NCBI GenBank assembly: GCA_036785705.1
Contig: JAWUZG010000056.1
Span: forward strand, 9,115,001-9,179,000
DNA: 64,000 bases
Direction of reading: 5' to 3'
From: Acanthornis magna
Lineage: Eukaryota > Chordata > Aves > Passeriformes > Acanthizidae
Shown: positions 63,801-64,000 of the stretch, piece by piece
Layout: every line of letters starts with the position of its first letter
Position numbering within the stretch: position 1 is the stretch's first letter
Position numbers and translations under genes: made by a program
The notes under the pieces: generated by a model
The model's database searches: none
Told to the model about the DNA's origin: nothing
What the model saw: the letters and a program-made list of their open reading frames with translations, nothing else

Positions 63801-64000
63801 ATTGCTGCTCCTCCATCTTTCTGATAGGGAAAACCTAGGTACTGGGCTCGGGTAATTAACTAGGCTAGGGTTAGGGTTACGCCTAGGGTTAGGGTTAGGA
63901 GATCTAAAGGGCCTCGAGCTCCAGGAACACCAGGGCTGGAAAGGGCCTGCCAAGGCAAACGCGGCAAGGCTCCATCATGCCTGCTCCCACACCTTTCTGA
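60860..64000 (+). repeat. Third B3 unit, partial (offset 5,608 bp)
   Basis: Matches about 55.25-58.39 kb at a 16-monomer offset of 5,608 bp: T1 tails at 55,468, 56,870, 57,571 and 57,921 return at 61,076, 62,478, 63,179 and 63,529. Rare markers agree, including GAGTTAGAAGCTCCGGG near 57,075 and 62,684, CCTCGATCTCC near 57,253 and 62,861, and the CGTCAC variant near 57,701 and 63,309. The unit is cut by the window end. Confidence 0.8.

Larger units (their letters stand above)
1..64000 (+). repeat. Continuous ~350.6-bp telomere-motif satellite array
   Basis: The same 350/351-bp unit recurs without interruption from the first to the last base, always in the same orientation. Landmarks such as AGATCTAAAGGGCCTCGAG, CACCAGCTGCCATTTGGC and GGGAAAAC return every 350-351 bp. 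Offsets between matching variants are whole multiples of the monomer: 701/702, 1,052, 1,402, 1,753, 2,102, 5,258 and 23,838 bp. No stretch above about 20 bp fails to fit the unit, so no gene, transposon, RNA gene or unique spacer lies here. The composition is GC-rich with about seven CpG per monomer. Satellite identity is certain. I do not recognise the family, and the window shows neither end of the array. Confidence 0.99.
40470..64000 (+). repeat. Block B3: type B monomers to the right window end
   Basis: No T3 tail is seen. T4 tails occur near 45,618, 47,723, 50,527, 51,229, 52,631, 54,035, 56,136, 59,293 and 61,745, and twelve of the sixteen CCCTAA-loop dyads lie here. T1 tails fall mainly every 701-702 bp, with phase slips at 43,898, 46,353, 49,506, 54,767, 57,921, 58,973 and 63,529 where two T1 monomers are adjacent. 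The block continues past the window. Confidence 0.8.

Noticed and set aside
1..64000. CRISPR array
   Set aside because: The repeating unit is 350 bp with no unique spacers between short repeats, and all parts of the unit are conserved.
1..64000. CENP-B box
   Set aside because: I looked for TTCG followed at the proper spacing by A and CGGG. TTCG words are rare (e.g. GCATTCGGCTTGGG near 2,140; GAGTTCGGGTTGAG near 27,953) and none fits. A computed motif scan would settle it.

Overview
The whole 64 kb window is one uninterrupted tandem satellite array. I find no gene, RNA gene, transposon or unique sequence in it. The monomer is 350 or 351 bp (mean about 350.56 bp, from a 23,838-bp offset spanning 68 monomers), so roughly 182 copies are present, all head to tail in one orientation. 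The array runs off both window ends. Each monomer is a dimer of two related halves of about 174 bp (half A) and 176 bp (half B). Both carry AGATCT and the overlapping CTCGAG/GAGCTC palindromes. Half B ends in a tail rich in TAGGG/TTAGGG motifs, the vertebrate-type telomere hexamer, with the G-rich strand always on the + strand.

Organism: a eukaryote, most likely a vertebrate. The support is the TTAGGG-type motifs, the GC-rich satellite, and many differences between copies that look like CpG decay (CG to TG or CA), as expected of methylated DNA. I do not recognise the family and cannot name the species. A subtelomeric or pericentromeric heterochromatin block is plausible; the sequence does not decide between them.

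Layout: two blocks of monomer variants alternate. Block type A carries tails with AACAAGGAGTAGGG and occupies about 1-18.4, 28.2-30.8 and 33.1-40.5 kb. Block type B has tails with AAGGGAAATTAAC or GTAGGCGTAGGAGTATG and hairpins with a CCCTAA loop, and occupies about 18.4-28.2, 30.8-33.1 and 40.5-64 kb. Type A is built from a 15-monomer higher-order unit (5,258 bp) with 5-monomer (1,753 bp) additions. Type B tends to alternate two monomer kinds (701-702 bp dimers) and, at the right end, forms units of 24 monomers (8,414 bp), 23 (8,064 bp) and 16 (5,608 bp). On top of this, about 9.9-26.0 kb recurs at 33.7-46.3 kb, the second copy being shorter by exactly 10 monomers in three in-register steps.

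Interpretation: the array grew by repeated unequal exchange in whole-monomer steps, with short gene-conversion patches (clearest at about 58.60-58.77 kb). The many open frames of 60-440 codons on both strands are by-products of a stop-poor repeat, not genes. The most interesting features are the nested repeat hierarchy, the telomere-like tail, and a dyad in half B that becomes a perfect 9-bp stem with a CCCTAA loop in 16 type B monomers.
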